Source of the DNA: Candidatus Kuenenia stuttgartensis | GTDB taxonomy: Bacteria > Planctomycetota > Planctomycetia > Planctomycetales > Planctomycetaceae | Reading direction: 5' to 3' | Length of the DNA: 43,809 nt | Assembly: GCA_945906725.1 (NCBI GenBank) | Contig: CAMDRI010000026.1 | Coordinates: 1 to 43,809 of the forward strand | Shown: in pieces, positions 24,477-33,911 of the stretch | Layout: each line of letters starts with the position of its first letter | Numbering within the stretch: position 1 is the stretch's first letter | Made by a program: the position numbers and the translations under genes | Notes under the pieces: generated by a model | Seen by the model: the letters and a program-made list of their open reading frames with translations, nothing else | Database searches by the model: none | Told to the model about the DNA's origin: nothing

Positions 24477-27400
24477 TCACTGTTGATCGCTGGAGTTTAG
24501 TGTGTGCAACAACTCGATGCGGTCAAACAATGCCGTCCCGCCGAGGGCCGTGGGAGCGATGCCGGTCAGCGTAAATTCGCCAAAGTCTTTCCAGAGATCC
24601 ACGGTGACCAGAGTCCAGTCCTGCGGGACATCGCCCGCAACTTCGGTAGCCTGCCAGCCGCTGCTATTCCGGCCGCTGTAGTAGCGCCGCAGCGGTTTAT
24701 CGGCCGGTGGCCAAACGCCTCCCGCCGCCAGTTCGAGCATCACGCCGTGCGCACCGGCGGACTTCCAGGCGAAACGCAGGTAACGGAAACTTTGCGGCGC
24801 CTGCGGTTTCTCGACAATCGGAAACTGCCAACCAGGAATCCGCGGCGAATGACGCTGTCCAGCGGAAACTTGGAGCGCCACCTTGCCGCTGAAATGATCG
24901 GTGACGAGGCTCGCCGTGGCATCCCCTTCCACGAGCGCTTTCAAAAACGCCGGATCGTCCTCGAAGAGAACGATGCCCGGGGGGGCCAGCGGTCCGAGCG
25001 ACTGGCGCAGGAAGCCCAATAGGTCCGCCAAGTCTTGCGGTGTGAGTTCTCGTTCAATGCCATCCGGCATGAGTGATTTTTTCGAAGCACGCATCGAGTC
25101 GATCTCGCGCCGCAGGATCGTCTGTTCGACCGCGGCTTTCGTGGTTGTCGGCACCGTTGGATCAGCCGCGTTGCGCAAGGTCACACTGGTGGCGGATTCG
25201 CTCACGAGCAAGCCGTTGTGGACGCGGCCGTTCTGCGTCTCGATCGTGTAAACGGTGTAACCCGGTTTCAGGAGACTTGAGGGATCGAGGATATCGCTGA
25301 GCAAAGTGGCATCCGCGCGAGTTCGGGCTGACGAGATGTCGGGGCCGACCTCAACTCCTTTTCCGCCGAGTCGATGACATCGGGAACAGCTCTTCTCGAA
25401 GACCGCCTCGCCACGGCGGGGCTCGCGCGGCAACGTCAGCGCGGCTTCGTAGCGTTTGAGAACGGCGGCCCGTTCATCGCTGATACGGTTGGCCAGAACC
25501 GCTCGGGCACGTTGGCGAATGGCGGTGTTGCCGTGCTCGATGAGTTGCTCGCGACGCAGCGCACTCAGACTGGCCGGCGGCACGACGTCGCGTTCCAGCG
25601 CATTGAGCAGTCGCGGCAACCGGTCTTGGCGCGCGAACAAAGCGTCAACGATTGACTCTTGAACCTTGGGTGCCAGCCCCTGCCATTTGGACAACAGCGC
25701 GTCAGCGACCTCACTGTGATCCGAACGCGCCAGAACTTTGACGGCTGCCAATTGCAACTCCGCGGGATGCCGAGCCTCCAGCAATTCCTGCATCGGTTTT
25801 TGATGTTCCCAAGGCGCAACCTCTAACAGTGAGATCGCTTGTCGACGCGCCGGCAACGGCCGATTCTCGTCACGAGCCGTTTGGCCGGCTGTCTCCCAAG
25901 CCGCACGCATCGCCGGTGTATCGGTGAGCTTGAGCAGTCCCGCGCAGCGCAAGGCTTGCTGCGAGACTTCCGTAGAGGAACTGGCCAGCAACTGTTCGAC
26001 GGCGCGGATGCCCGACGTCGATTCCAATCGGCGAGGCTTGCCTCGCTCCAACCCGCGAGCCAGGCCGTCGAGCATGATGCGTCGCACTTCACCGGCGTTT
26101 TCATTGTCATTCGACAACGCAGCGACTCGCGCCAAGACATCTCCGACCGCGTCGTCGGCTCGCCGTGCTCCGACCGTTTCCGCCAGCGGCGCAATCACCG
26201 CGAGAGCACCGTCGCTCAACGGTTGCTGCTTGAGCATTTCTGCGATGAGCGACTCGGTCGTCTCCGAAGCCGAGCTGACAATGCCTGCGGACATCCAACG
26301 CTCGCTGCCGTGTGCGGCGGTCAATCGGGCCAGCGCCGGAATCGCGAGCGCATCGCGGCTCTGGCCGAGAGTCAGTGCCACTTGCAAACGGACTCGCGGT
26401 TCTTCGTCGCTGATCATCGAAATCACCTTGTTGAAGATCGGTGCATTCGAATCGAGCCAGCGCTCGGCCAGTTGCAGCGCGTGCATCCGCACACCGAAGT
26501 CGGCGTCATCAAGTGCGTGCAGCACGTCGTCGGGTGAGAGTGCTGCCAGCCCGTCGAGCGAGTAGATCGCGTGCAGCCGCGCGGGAGACGTCTTTCCCTG
26601 CCGCAGCAAACGGGCCAGCGATTCGCGAGCCGCCGGATCGCGCCGCTCGATGAGCAACCGCTGCGCGGTCTCACGCCACCAGTGATTTGGATGAGCCAAG
26701 TGCCGCACTAACTCGTCGGTGGATGTGAGGTGCAGCTTGGGTTCGGTTCGCGCGTCGCGAGTCGGCCCGTGGACAAGTCGCCAAATTCGCCCGTGGTCCT
26801 GACCGTTGACGAGGCTCTCGACATACAACTGTTGCAAGTACCGAGGAATCGCCGAGAAGTCTTCGACGATCTCGCGGTACATATCGACGATGTAGATCGC
26901 CCCGTCGGGTCCGATGCTCAGATTGATCGGCCGGAACCATTGGTCCGTCGAAGCGAGGAACTCAGATTGTTCTTCGCCCGGTGCGCGGCGGGCGACATAG
27001 TCCATTCCCTGCCGCTCGATCAGACTGCGATGCACGAGATTGTTCGCCGGGTCACAGATGAAATAGTTGCCGCGATACGACTCGGGCAAAGCGTCGGCAC
27101 GATAGATCAATTGCCCGCTCGACGCCGTGAAGTTTCCGTTGGGCTTCGTTTCCGCCTCGCCGTAAAACTTGACCCATGCCGGATCTTTCCCACGGGCGAG
27201 CCGCCACGGGTCCGGCTTGCTGATCGGAAAAAGTTCGCGGTACGAGTTGATGCGGACGTCGCCAGCCGGCGATGCCACAAACGGATTGCGGGTGAGGTAC
27301 GAATGTGGCAGCGGAGCAACCGCGGTAATGATCGTGTGAAAACGATCGCCGTAGTCGGTCATCGTCAGACCAAACATTGACTCGGTGCCGGTCACTGGCT

Positions 27401-28154
27401 CGATTGCGCTGCCGTCCGGCTTGAAACGAAAGTCCGTGTGCCCGATTGGAACCGGACTCGGAAGCTGCGTCCCTTTGATCTCGCCGCCGCCTCCACCAGC
27501 CGCAACGTAGATCCAGTTGTCGACTCCCCATCGCGGATTGCTGATCCCGCGTTCGATCAGGCCGCGAGCGAATCCGCTGAAAAGCACTTCACGCACCTCG
27601 GCTTTCCCGTCCCCGTCGCGATCCGCCAGATAGACGATGTCGGGCGCACAGATCGCGATCACACCGCCACGCGCTGCGATCAGGCCGTAGCAAGGAGGCA
27701 ACCGATCGGCCCAGACGTCGACTCGATCCATCCGGCCGTCGCCGTCTGCGTCGCTCAACAGCTTGACAGTTCCGAATGTCTGCTCTTTGGCCGCCGCTTG
27801 CGAGGCCTCAGTCGCGTGGCGAACTCGCCGCACTTCGCGGTCGAGCTTCCCGGTCTTGTTTAACTCGACGGCATCGAGGTATCCATCGAGGTTGTAGCCG
27901 TGAATCTCACAGACAAACAGACGTCCGCGTTCGTCCCAACAGACGGCGGACGGATCGCGGATCAACGGTTCGCTGGCCACCAACTCCATCCGAAAACCGT
28001 GCGGCAACTTCACACGCCGAGCACTCTCTTCCGGCGTGAGCGCCGGCGGAGCGTCGTCGGGTCTGACGATCCGCTCTTGTGCCCAGGTGGCTGCGGGATA
28101 CAGCGCTGCATCACTCGCAAAAACAAGCAGACAGATGGCCGCAGTGATTTTCAT
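24477..28154 (-). CDS. PVC-type membrane-bound dehydrogenase with HEAT repeats and c-type haem motif
   Basis: A 1225-residue protein typical of Planctomycetota. An N-terminal signal sequence (about 1-25) is followed by a beta-propeller dehydrogenase-like domain (about 45-430; PSAVCWDERGRLFV, GGGGGEIKGTQL, GPDGAIYIVDMYREI). HEAT-type repeats run from about 470 to 870. A cytochrome-c-like domain has one CxxCH motif (Cys923, Cys926, His927 in CSRCHRLGG), followed by a C-terminal region of about 200 residues that may bind carbohydrate. These proteins are assumed to be periplasmic oxidoreductases of carbohydrate breakdown; neither substrate nor electron acceptor is established. The upstream neighbour on the same strand is an SDR gene, 66 nt away. 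Confidence 0.92.
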   Translation of the reverse strand: MKITAAICLLVFASDAALYPAATWAQERIVRPDDAPPALTPEESARRVKLPHGFRMELVASEPLIRDPSAVCWDERGRLFVCEIHGYNLDGYLDAVELNKTGKLDREVRRVRHATEASQAAAKEQTFGTVKLLSDADGDGRMDRVDVWADRLPPCYGLIAARGGVIAICAPDIVYLADRDGDGKAEVREVLFSGFARGLIERGISNPRWGVDNWIYVAAGGGGGEIKGTQLPSPVPIGHTDFRFKPDGSAIEPVTGTESMFGLTMTDYGDRFHTIITAVAPLPHSYLTRNPFVASPAGDVRINSYRELFPISKPDPWRLARGKDPAWVKFYGEAETKPNGNFTASSGQLIYRADALPESYRGNYFICDPANNLVHRSLIERQGMDYVARRAPGEEQSEFLASTDQWFRPINLSIGPDGAIYIVDMYREIVEDFSAIPRYLQQLYVESLVNGQDHGRIWRLVHGPTRDARTEPKLHLTSTDELVRHLAHPNHWWRETAQRLLIERRDPAARESLARLLRQGKTSPARLHAIYSLDGLAALSPDDVLHALDDADFGVRMHALQLAERWLDSNAPIFNKVISMISDEEPRVRLQVALTLGQSRDALAIPALARLTAAHGSERWMSAGIVSSASETTESLIAEMLKQQPLSDGALAVIAPLAETVGARRADDAVGDVLARVAALSNDNENAGEVRRIMLDGLARGLERGKPRRLESTSGIRAVEQLLASSSTEVSQQALRCAGLLKLTDTPAMRAAWETAGQTARDENRPLPARRQAISLLEVAPWEHQKPMQELLEARHPAELQLAAVKVLARSDHSEVADALLSKWQGLAPKVQESIVDALFARQDRLPRLLNALERDVVPPASLSALRREQLIEHGNTAIRQRARAVLANRISDERAAVLKRYEAALTLPREPRRGEAVFEKSCSRCHRLGGKGVEVGPDISSARTRADATLLSDILDPSSLLKPGYTVYTIETQNGRVHNGLLVSESATSVTLRNAADPTVPTTTKAAVEQTILRREIDSMRASKKSLMPDGIERELTPQDLADLLGFLRQSLGPLAPPGIVLFEDDPAFLKALVEGDATASLVTDHFSGKVALQVSAGQRHSPRIPGWQFPIVEKPQAPQSFRYLRFAWKSAGAHGVMLELAAGGVWPPADKPLRRYYSGRNSSGWQATEVAGDVPQDWTLVTVDLWKDFGEFTLTGIAPTALGGTALFDRIELLHTLNSSDQQ

Positions 28155-28220
28155 AAAGCACCGTTTCCATCAGCCAAGCGGTTTTGATCGAAGGGGAACA
28201 CAGAAGACAATCCCTTCGGG

Positions 28221-29009
28221 TTACAAACAGGTCCATCCGCCATCCACCATCAGGTTCAGGCCGGTGACATAGTCGGAAGCATCCGAGGCCAAAAAGACTA
28301 CGGATCCCTTGATGTCTTCGTTGTCCAGCATCCGGCCGACGGGTACGCGGTGGCAGTAGTTGTCGAGGAACGGTTTTGGCTGGTCGTTAAAATACCCGCC
28401 GGGGCTGATGCAGTTCGCTCGCACCCCCTGCTTGCCGTAGTAGCAAGCCAGATACTGCGTGAAGTTGACCATGCCTGCCTTCACGAAGTTGTACGTCGGC
28501 GGTTGAAGCATCGTTGTCCCTTCGTAGATCGTGGGGTCGTTCGACACGACGCCGTAGATGCTGGAGATGTTGATGATCGACCCGCGCCCTTGTTTCACCA
28601 TGTTGGGCAGGAACTGCTGGCAGATTAAAAACAGCCCTGAAAAGTCGCCGCCAGCCGCCTTCATCCAGACCTCCGGATTCTGGCTCTCCAAATTTCCAAC
28701 GTGACCGTCGCGTGTCAGTGCGCTGTTGACCAGCACATCCAAGCGGCCGAAACGCTCGATCACGTCGCGGTGCAATTGCCGAATCGAATCGGGATCGGAC
28801 AGGTCGAACTGCATGCCGTGCGCGTCGTAACCGGCTGCTCGTAGCGACTCGGCGAACTGCTGATTCGCCTCCAGCGAACGCGACGCCGTGATGACGGTCG
28901 CACCAGCTTCGGCGAGCGCCTGGGAGATGCTGCTTCCAAACAACGGCCCAGCACCGGCTGTCACCAGCGCGATCCGTCCCTTCAGCGAAAATCGGTCGAG
29001 GATGCTCAT
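28221..29009 (-). CDS. SDR family oxidoreductase
   Basis: A 262-residue short-chain dehydrogenase/reductase, an NAD(P)-dependent oxidoreductase. The cofactor loop is TAGAGPLFG (about 17-25), a variant of TGxxxGxG with an unusual PLF. DVLVNSA marks the adenine pocket. The catalytic Ser lies in INISSIYG and the YxxxK motif in PPTYNFVKAGM. The C-terminus GLNLMVDGGWTCL is typical. The fold resembles gluconate-5-dehydrogenase or sugar-acid SDRs; the substrate is not determined. Its ATG overlaps the stop of a broken glycosidase-like fragment (29006-29009, ATGA), so it may once have been coupled to that gene. Confidence 0.93.
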   Translation of the reverse strand: MSILDRFSLKGRIALVTAGAGPLFGSSISQALAEAGATVITASRSLEANQQFAESLRAAGYDAHGMQFDLSDPDSIRQLHRDVIERFGRLDVLVNSALTRDGHVGNLESQNPEVWMKAAGGDFSGLFLICQQFLPNMVKQGRGSIINISSIYGVVSNDPTIYEGTTMLQPPTYNFVKAGMVNFTQYLACYYGKQGVRANCISPGGYFNDQPKPFLDNYCHRVPVGRMLDNEDIKGSVVFLASDASDYVTGLNLMVDGGWTCL

Positions 29010-29377
29010 CGTCGTTCTCTTTCTGGTTGAGTGTTCGTCGTTTGGGTGAGGTTCGCGAGATCGGTATTGATCTCTTGATCCGGTTCCTTCGTGACCGCAC
29101 TGGCGATGCGCCAGTTCCCGTCCTTGTCACAAGTGGCATAGTACATTCGATACTCGTTCTTGCCGATTTGGACCAGCGATATGTCTTCCGAGTGTACGGA
29201 ATCCAGCCCAGTGCCTCCGTATCCGCGACCGTCGATCGCGCACTCGTGCACTCGGCGACTGGAACAAGCGACTGGCCTGAATCGTCGCAGGGTGGAAAGC
29301 TCGTGTTTGTACGACGACGAAGTATACTCGCCGCTGGATCGCCTCACATGTTCCGGGAAAAAGGGCGGATGACGCAT
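29006..29377 (-). pseudogene. Fragment of a GH32/43-like propeller protein
   Basis: A 123-codon open frame whose middle reads as the last blade of a five-bladed propeller protein (SEDISLVQIG, YRMYYATCD, WRIASAVTKE), while the first 45 residues look like noise. It lacks the earlier blades and any signal sequence. The stop overlaps the SDR start. It is read as the remnant of a gene once co-transcribed with the SDR; alternatively it is a short real protein. The 384 bases from 29010 to the next gene hold only this fragment. Confidence 0.5.
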
Positions 29378-29393
29378 AACGGGAGACTCTCAA

Positions 29394-30827
29394 ATGTTGA
29401 ATGCCAATCACTGGTGCGTCATCCGGGCGTTGCTGCTCGCTCTTTCGCTTGGACCCTGCCCGGCAGCTGTTGCCGAGGACGCCCGAAGTATTCCCGTCGG
29501 ACAGCGGCAACTGTTTCTGGATGATGACGCGATTGCGAAAACCGAGAATCTCAAGCGGACGATGCATCAACCGCAAAAGCGGGGCGCGGTCGTTCGCAGC
29601 GCCAATCCGACTCAAGCGATTCAGACGCGGATGGCCCCGTTGTGGGATCCCGACGCCAAGCACTTCAAATTGTGGGTGATGAGCACCGATGAACCGTCGC
29701 GGGTGAGCAGCGACGGCTTGAATTGGATGGCTGGCCCCAAGCCCAACATGCGGATCGATCACGCGGTCTTCGATCCGCTCGATGCCGATCCAACGCGACG
29801 CTTCAAGGCTTCGTTGCTCAATGCAGGCTTTGCGGTTTCTTCGGACGGAGTGCAATGGACGAAACTGGATGTGCCTGCCGTCCCCAGCAGCGATGAAGGC
29901 AATCTCAGTTACGATCCACGCGAGGGGCTGTTCATTCACTCGGTCAAGCGCGGCGGTCCGTTCGGGCGAGCGGTCGCGATTGCCACCAGCCGAGATTTCA
30001 AGACGTGGAGTGACCACGGTGTCGTGTTCCACGCCGACAAACGGGACCAGGAATTGGGTGTCGAGAACATTCAAGCCCGCGCCGCCGACCCAACGTTGCA
30101 ACAGACACTCTACAACGCCCCGCAGACGCGCAATGTCGATGTCTACAATATGGGAGTGTTTCACTACGAAGGAATCTACATGGGCTTGCCCGCGATGTTC
30201 CATGCGACTGGACCTGTTCCGAATTATCCGAACACCGACGGTTTTCATCTGATCCAACTGGCGTGCAGCCGGGACTTGAAGTCCTGGGTTCGGCTGGGCG
30301 ATCGCAAGACGTTCCTTGGCCCGTCGCGTCTGGACAGCGGTGCCTATGATCTCACGCAAATCCTGCCGCCATCCGCTCCGGTGTTGAAGGATGACGAGTT
30401 GTGGTTTTACTACACGGGCCTGAAGTACCGAGCTTCCTTCACGTATGTCGGAACATATCCCGATGGCCAAACTGTCGTGATGCCCGGCCGAGACCGCGAC
30501 GTGGGTGCCGTGTGCCTGGCGGTGCTGCGACGAGACGGTTTCATTTCGCTCGATGCGGGCGAGAAACCAGGCAAACTACTGTCCAAACCGTTTGTGCTTG
30601 CGGGATCGTCGCTGCATGTGAATGCCGATGCTACCTGCGGCGACGTTGACGTGACGGTGCTGGATGCTGCCAACCAGATCGTGGCTGTCTCCGAACCAAT
30701 CATGGGAGACCAGCCTCGTGCGGTACTTCGCTGGAAGTCGGGCAATTTGGACAGCCTCCAAGGAAAGTCCGTGAGCCTGCAGTTCTCGTTGCGCAATGCA
30801 CGTCTCTACTCGTTCTGGTCCGAATGA
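29394..30827 (+). CDS. Secreted GH32/43-like five-bladed propeller protein
   Basis: A 477-residue protein with GGGAG-type Shine-Dalgarno sequence ahead of the ATG. A signal peptide (about 1-27, cleaved after AVAE-like residues) precedes repeated short-blade motifs: GQRQLFLDDD, PLWDPDAKHFKLWVM, NLSYDPREGLF, DVYNMGVFHYEG, and DELWFYYTGLKYR. These are seen in planctomycete glycoside-hydrolase family 32/43-like proteins. The tail has a beta-sandwich (CGDVDVTVLDAAN) that may bind sugars. Catalytic residues were not identified with certainty. Divergent from the broken fragment and SDR. Confidence 0.78.
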   Translation: MLNANHWCVIRALLLALSLGPCPAAVAEDARSIPVGQRQLFLDDDAIAKTENLKRTMHQPQKRGAVVRSANPTQAIQTRMAPLWDPDAKHFKLWVMSTDEPSRVSSDGLNWMAGPKPNMRIDHAVFDPLDADPTRRFKASLLNAGFAVSSDGVQWTKLDVPAVPSSDEGNLSYDPREGLFIHSVKRGGPFGRAVAIATSRDFKTWSDHGVVFHADKRDQELGVENIQARAADPTLQQTLYNAPQTRNVDVYNMGVFHYEGIYMGLPAMFHATGPVPNYPNTDGFHLIQLACSRDLKSWVRLGDRKTFLGPSRLDSGAYDLTQILPPSAPVLKDDELWFYYTGLKYRASFTYVGTYPDGQTVVMPGRDRDVGAVCLAVLRRDGFISLDAGEKPGKLLSKPFVLAGSSLHVNADATCGDVDVTVLDAANQIVAVSEPIMGDQPRAVLRWKSGNLDSLQGKSVSLQFSLRNARLYSFWSE

Positions 30828-30996
30828 GCGCTCGCCGTGGCTGAAACTCGACACGACTCCCCGTGTGCCAGCAACCACCGGAGGTAGCTCCTGACACGAT
30901 TTGCGATCCCGTGTGGTCAAAACTCAACCGGGTTCGAATGGTCTGTCGCGACTTGCCTTGGAAGGACTGCCAATTGGATTTGCGGCGGCGGCCTGC

Positions 30997-31016
30997 CCCA
31001 ATTCGGCCGAATTGGG
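30997..31016. repeat. Perfect 20-bp palindrome
   Basis: Ten bases, CCCAATTCGG, are followed at once by their reverse complement. It lies where homology of the MDR remnant has ended. A dimeric regulator could bind it, or it could be chance or a deletion scar. Confidence 0.7.
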
Positions 31017-31056
31017 AGGAGCGATTAGGACGGAGTCTGGAGATGTTTGGATCATC

Positions 31057-31203
31057 TCCACACTCGACTTGCCAATCTCGATCGTTCAGCGCGGCCGCCC
31101 GCATCCTCACGATGACGTCGCGACGGCAGGTAGTTGGCTCAGGGCGATCCGCCAGCGTGAGTGCATCCAGTCCAAACGACGAATGAAGTTCGATGACTTT
31201 CAT
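31057..31203 (-). pseudogene. N-terminal remnant of an MDR-type alcohol dehydrogenase
   Basis: From an ATG at 31203 the first 49 codons read as the start of a zinc-type or quinone-oxidoreductase-like alcohol dehydrogenase: MKVIELHSSFGLDAL, then RPEP, VIVRMRAAALNDRD. In intact proteins this is followed by a glycine-rich catalytic domain and a Rossmann fold. Here the frame turns into non-homologous residues after about 49 codons and ends at 30700. No later part was found nearby. Confidence 0.65.
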
Positions 31204-31444
31204 GCCTGGACCGCAGCCGCTTCAAATCAGGTTGGCGTTCGTGTTGTCATTGGGGAGTGGTCCCCTCTCCGAAGACGTTTCATCAACCACTACGGCGACG
31301 AAGTCCTGAAGGTCGACTCGGTCTGAAGCCACGACCGGCCAATTGGTCCGCTGGCATGCCAGAAACGAAGACATTGCCAGACCCAGCCAACCTCGATACT
31401 TTGGTAACGTTTGATGCGTTCGTCGATCACGAGAGGTTTCGACC

Positions 31445-32872
31445 ATGCTGACCATTTCCGGATCGGAGTCGCGTTTTTGCGACGGCTTGTCCCGCCGGGG
31501 CTGCTTGCAAATCGGCGGTCTGGCGTTGGGCGGACTGGCACTTCCGGAGATCCTTCGAGCGGAATCAACCAGCGCAGACCATTCATCGAGTTCCACGCGG
31601 ACGGCTAAAGGCATCATCATGGTGCTGTTGCCCGGTGGTCCGACGCATTTGGACACACTGGATTTGAAGCCGGATGCTCCGGCCGAAATTCGCGGCGAGT
31701 TCCAGCCGATCGCGACGAAGCAGTCGGGAGTCGAGATCTGCGAGTTGTTGCCGAAGCTAGCCGGCATCGCGGACAAGCTGACGATCATCCGCTCGCTAGT
31801 TGGGTTCCGCGACGATCACAACACGCATTGGTGCTCGACCGGTTGGGAGTCGCATCCGGCGATGGAATCTTCCCCGATCATTACGGGGTATCCACCGGGC
31901 GATTGGCCGTCGATGGGGTCGATCCTCTCGAAACAACTCGGTCCGCGAGTTCCCGGCGTTCCCTCCGCTGTCGATCTGACGCCGATCACTCCTGACGCCC
32001 GATTCATTCTCCGCACTCCGCCGACGCAGCCCGGATATTTGGGATCGGCTCACGCGGGATTCGAAGTCGAGGCGGTCGATCGTCGCAACATCCGGCTCAA
32101 CGGCACAACGCTCGATCGCGTGTCCGACCGCCGAGCGTTGTTGACCAGCTTCGATCGCTTTCGCCGAGAGGTCGATCTAAGTGGCCCCGCAGACGGCATC
32201 GACGAGTTTCATCGGCAGGCGTTTGAAGTGCTCACGTCGCCGCGACTCGCCGAGGCGCTCGACCTCAGCCGAGAAGACGCAGCCACGCGCGGACGTTACG
32301 GCCTGAACCGGGCGTACCCCAACGAACGTGACGGCAAAACGTTTCTCGATCAGTTCCTATTGGCTCGGCGAGCAATCGAAGCCGGTGCGCGTTGCGTCAC
32401 GCTCGCCTTCTGCCGGTATCCGTTCGGGCGGATGCTCAAAGGGGACTACAATTGGGATTGGCACAAGGACATCTTCAACGAAGCCCGCGGAGCGTTGCCG
32501 CTGCTCGATCTGGGACTCTCGGCGCTGATCGAGGATCTCGACGAGCGCGGACTACTGGACGACATCGCGGTTGTCGTCTGGGGTGAATTCGGCCGGACTC
32601 CGAAGATCAACCAAAACGCTGGCCGCGATCATTGGCCGCACGTCTGCAGCGCCCTCGTCGCCGGCGGCGGCATGCGTCATGGCCAAGTGATCGGCGCAAC
32701 CACCCGCTGGGGCGAGGAACCGCTGACTCGCCCGGTTCACTTCCGCGACGTTTTCGCTTCGCTGTACCAGCGGCTGGGCATCGACGTCGCGACGACGCAA
32801 TTCACCGACCGCGCCGGACGCCCACAATACCTCGTCGGCGACCATCGCCCGCTACCGGACCTGATTGGCTAG
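31445..32872 (+). CDS. DUF1501 protein
   Basis: A 475-residue DUF1501 protein with GAGAGG nine bases before the ATG. The N-terminus has LSRRGCLQIGG, a twin-arginine-like signal with a possible lipobox-like cysteine, then a hydrophobic stretch. Family blocks are VLLPGGPTHLDTLDLKP, FRDDHNTHWCSTGW, LLARRAIEAGARCVTL and VVWGEFGRTPKIN followed by GRDHWPH. The subtype matches the gene at 22830. It is transcribed away from the dehydrogenase remnant and followed by a perfect inverted repeat (32887-32953). Confidence 0.91.
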   Translation: MLTISGSESRFCDGLSRRGCLQIGGLALGGLALPEILRAESTSADHSSSSTRTAKGIIMVLLPGGPTHLDTLDLKPDAPAEIRGEFQPIATKQSGVEICELLPKLAGIADKLTIIRSLVGFRDDHNTHWCSTGWESHPAMESSPIITGYPPGDWPSMGSILSKQLGPRVPGVPSAVDLTPITPDARFILRTPPTQPGYLGSAHAGFEVEAVDRRNIRLNGTTLDRVSDRRALLTSFDRFRREVDLSGPADGIDEFHRQAFEVLTSPRLAEALDLSREDAATRGRYGLNRAYPNERDGKTFLDQFLLARRAIEAGARCVTLAFCRYPFGRMLKGDYNWDWHKDIFNEARGALPLLDLGLSALIEDLDERGLLDDIAVVVWGEFGRTPKINQNAGRDHWPHVCSALVAGGGMRHGQVIGATTRWGEEPLTRPVHFRDVFASLYQRLGIDVATTQFTDRAGRPQYLVGDHRPLPDLIG

Positions 32873-32886
32873 CTGTGGAATCAACC

Positions 32887-32953
32887 CGTAGCCACGTTCG
32901 CCAGAACGTGGGCGAATCGGCAACCCACCCACGTTCTGGCGAACGTGGCTACG
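32887..32953. repeat. Perfect inverted-repeat element between DUF1501 and metallo-beta-lactamase genes
   Basis: Arms 32887-32912 and 32928-32953 are perfect 26-nt reverse complements around a 15-nt loop. Each arm contains the inner palindrome CACGTTC-GCCA-GAACGTG. The right arm recurs identically at 35761-35786. Confidence 0.96.
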
Positions 32954-32969
32954 ACGGATCGGAACTTCC

Positions 32970-33815
32970 ATGACCAGTCGCCTGCTGAAAATGTTTGTCA
33001 TCTTCTTGGCCGTGAGCAGCCCGACGCTCGCCGATGAGGCATTCCCGGCGCACCGCATCGTCGGCAACGTGTACTACGTCGGCTCGAAGGCTTTGTCGAT
33101 TTACCTGATCGAAACTCCCGAAGGACACATCCTGATCAACAGCGGCTTTGAGGAGACCGTGCCGCTGATTCGCGCCTCGGTCGAGTCGCTCGGCTTCAAG
33201 ATGCGCGACGTCAAACTCATTCTGGAAAGTCACGCCCATTCCGATCACGTTGCCGGTCATGCGCTGCTGAAGGAACTGACCGGAGCCAAAGTCTTCGTCA
33301 TGCACGGCGACGACAACGTCATCGCCTCCGGCGGAGTCGGACAGTACTTCTATCCCAACGACCGCTGGCCGGTCTGCGAAGTGGATCGAGTTCTGAAAGA
33401 CCGCGAGGAGATCAAACTGGGCGGCACCACGCTGGTCGCTCGGCTGACTCCCGGCCACACGCGAGGCTGTACGACATGGACTTGGAAGGCGATAGACGGA
33501 GGCAAAACCCACAACGTCGTCGTCATCGGCAGCCCCAACGTGAATCCTGGATACCGGCTGGTCGATAACACGGACTACCCGCAGATCGCGAAGGACTTCG
33601 CCAAGACGTTCGAGGTTCTGAAGTCGCTCCCCTGCGAAATCTTTCTCGGAGCACACGGCGAATACTACGGCATGTTGGCCAAACACGAACGCCTGAAGAC
33701 AGCCGACAAGAATCCGTTCCTCGACCCGGAGGGCTATCGAGCCTACGTCGAACTCAAAGAGAAGGCATTCCGAAAAACGCTCTCGGAACAAGCGGAGAAA
33801 AAGTCGGACAAATGA
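32970..33815 (+). CDS. Subclass B3 metallo-beta-lactamase-like protein
   Basis: A 281-residue secreted metallo-hydrolase with a signal peptide (about 1-21). All B3-type zinc ligands are visible: His88, His90, Asp92 and His93 in SHAHSDH, His163 in TPGHTRG, and His229 in LGAHGEYYG. The B3-typical SPNVNPGYRLV stretch is also present. B3 enzymes hydrolyse beta-lactams with two zinc ions, but many environmental members are only distantly related and lack activity; no resistance is claimed. The start uses a GGAA-type Shine-Dalgarno. The gene is embedded between an inverted-repeat element and a single arm of the same family (33835-33862). Confidence 0.88.
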   Translation: MTSRLLKMFVIFLAVSSPTLADEAFPAHRIVGNVYYVGSKALSIYLIETPEGHILINSGFEETVPLIRASVESLGFKMRDVKLILESHAHSDHVAGHALLKELTGAKVFVMHGDDNVIASGGVGQYFYPNDRWPVCEVDRVLKDREEIKLGGTTLVARLTPGHTRGCTTWTWKAIDGGKTHNVVVIGSPNVNPGYRLVDNTDYPQIAKDFAKTFEVLKSLPCEIFLGAHGEYYGMLAKHERLKTADKNPFLDPEGYRAYVELKEKAFRKTLSEQAEKKSDK

Positions 33816-33834
33816 CCGATCGCTGCCGCTGTAG

Positions 33835-33862
33835 CCGTAGCCACGCTCGCCAAGAGCGTGGG
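33835..33862. repeat. Orphan arm of an inverted-repeat element
   Basis: Bases beginning CGTAGCCACG and ending GCGTGGGC match the left arm at 32887 with a few substitutions, including the inner palindrome CACGCTC...GAGCGTG. No partner arm is nearby. Confidence 0.7.
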
Positions 33863-33911
33863 CAAATCACCATCGAGCCAAGTGATTCGCGATTTCACAA
33901 GGACGGTTGCC

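Larger units (their letters stand above)
30828..31444. other. Gene-poor stretch with an alcohol dehydrogenase remnant and a palindrome
   Basis: About 617 bases between two genes. It holds the N-terminal remnant of an MDR-type gene on the minus strand and a perfect 20-bp palindrome (30997-31016). The remaining open frames, including one at 30901-31326, show no recognisable protein features. Confidence 0.5.

Noticed and set aside
30901..31326. A 141-codon plus-strand open frame in the gene-poor stretch
   Set aside because: No recognisable motif or clear ribosome binding site, and the opposite strand carries an evident alcohol dehydrogenase remnant.
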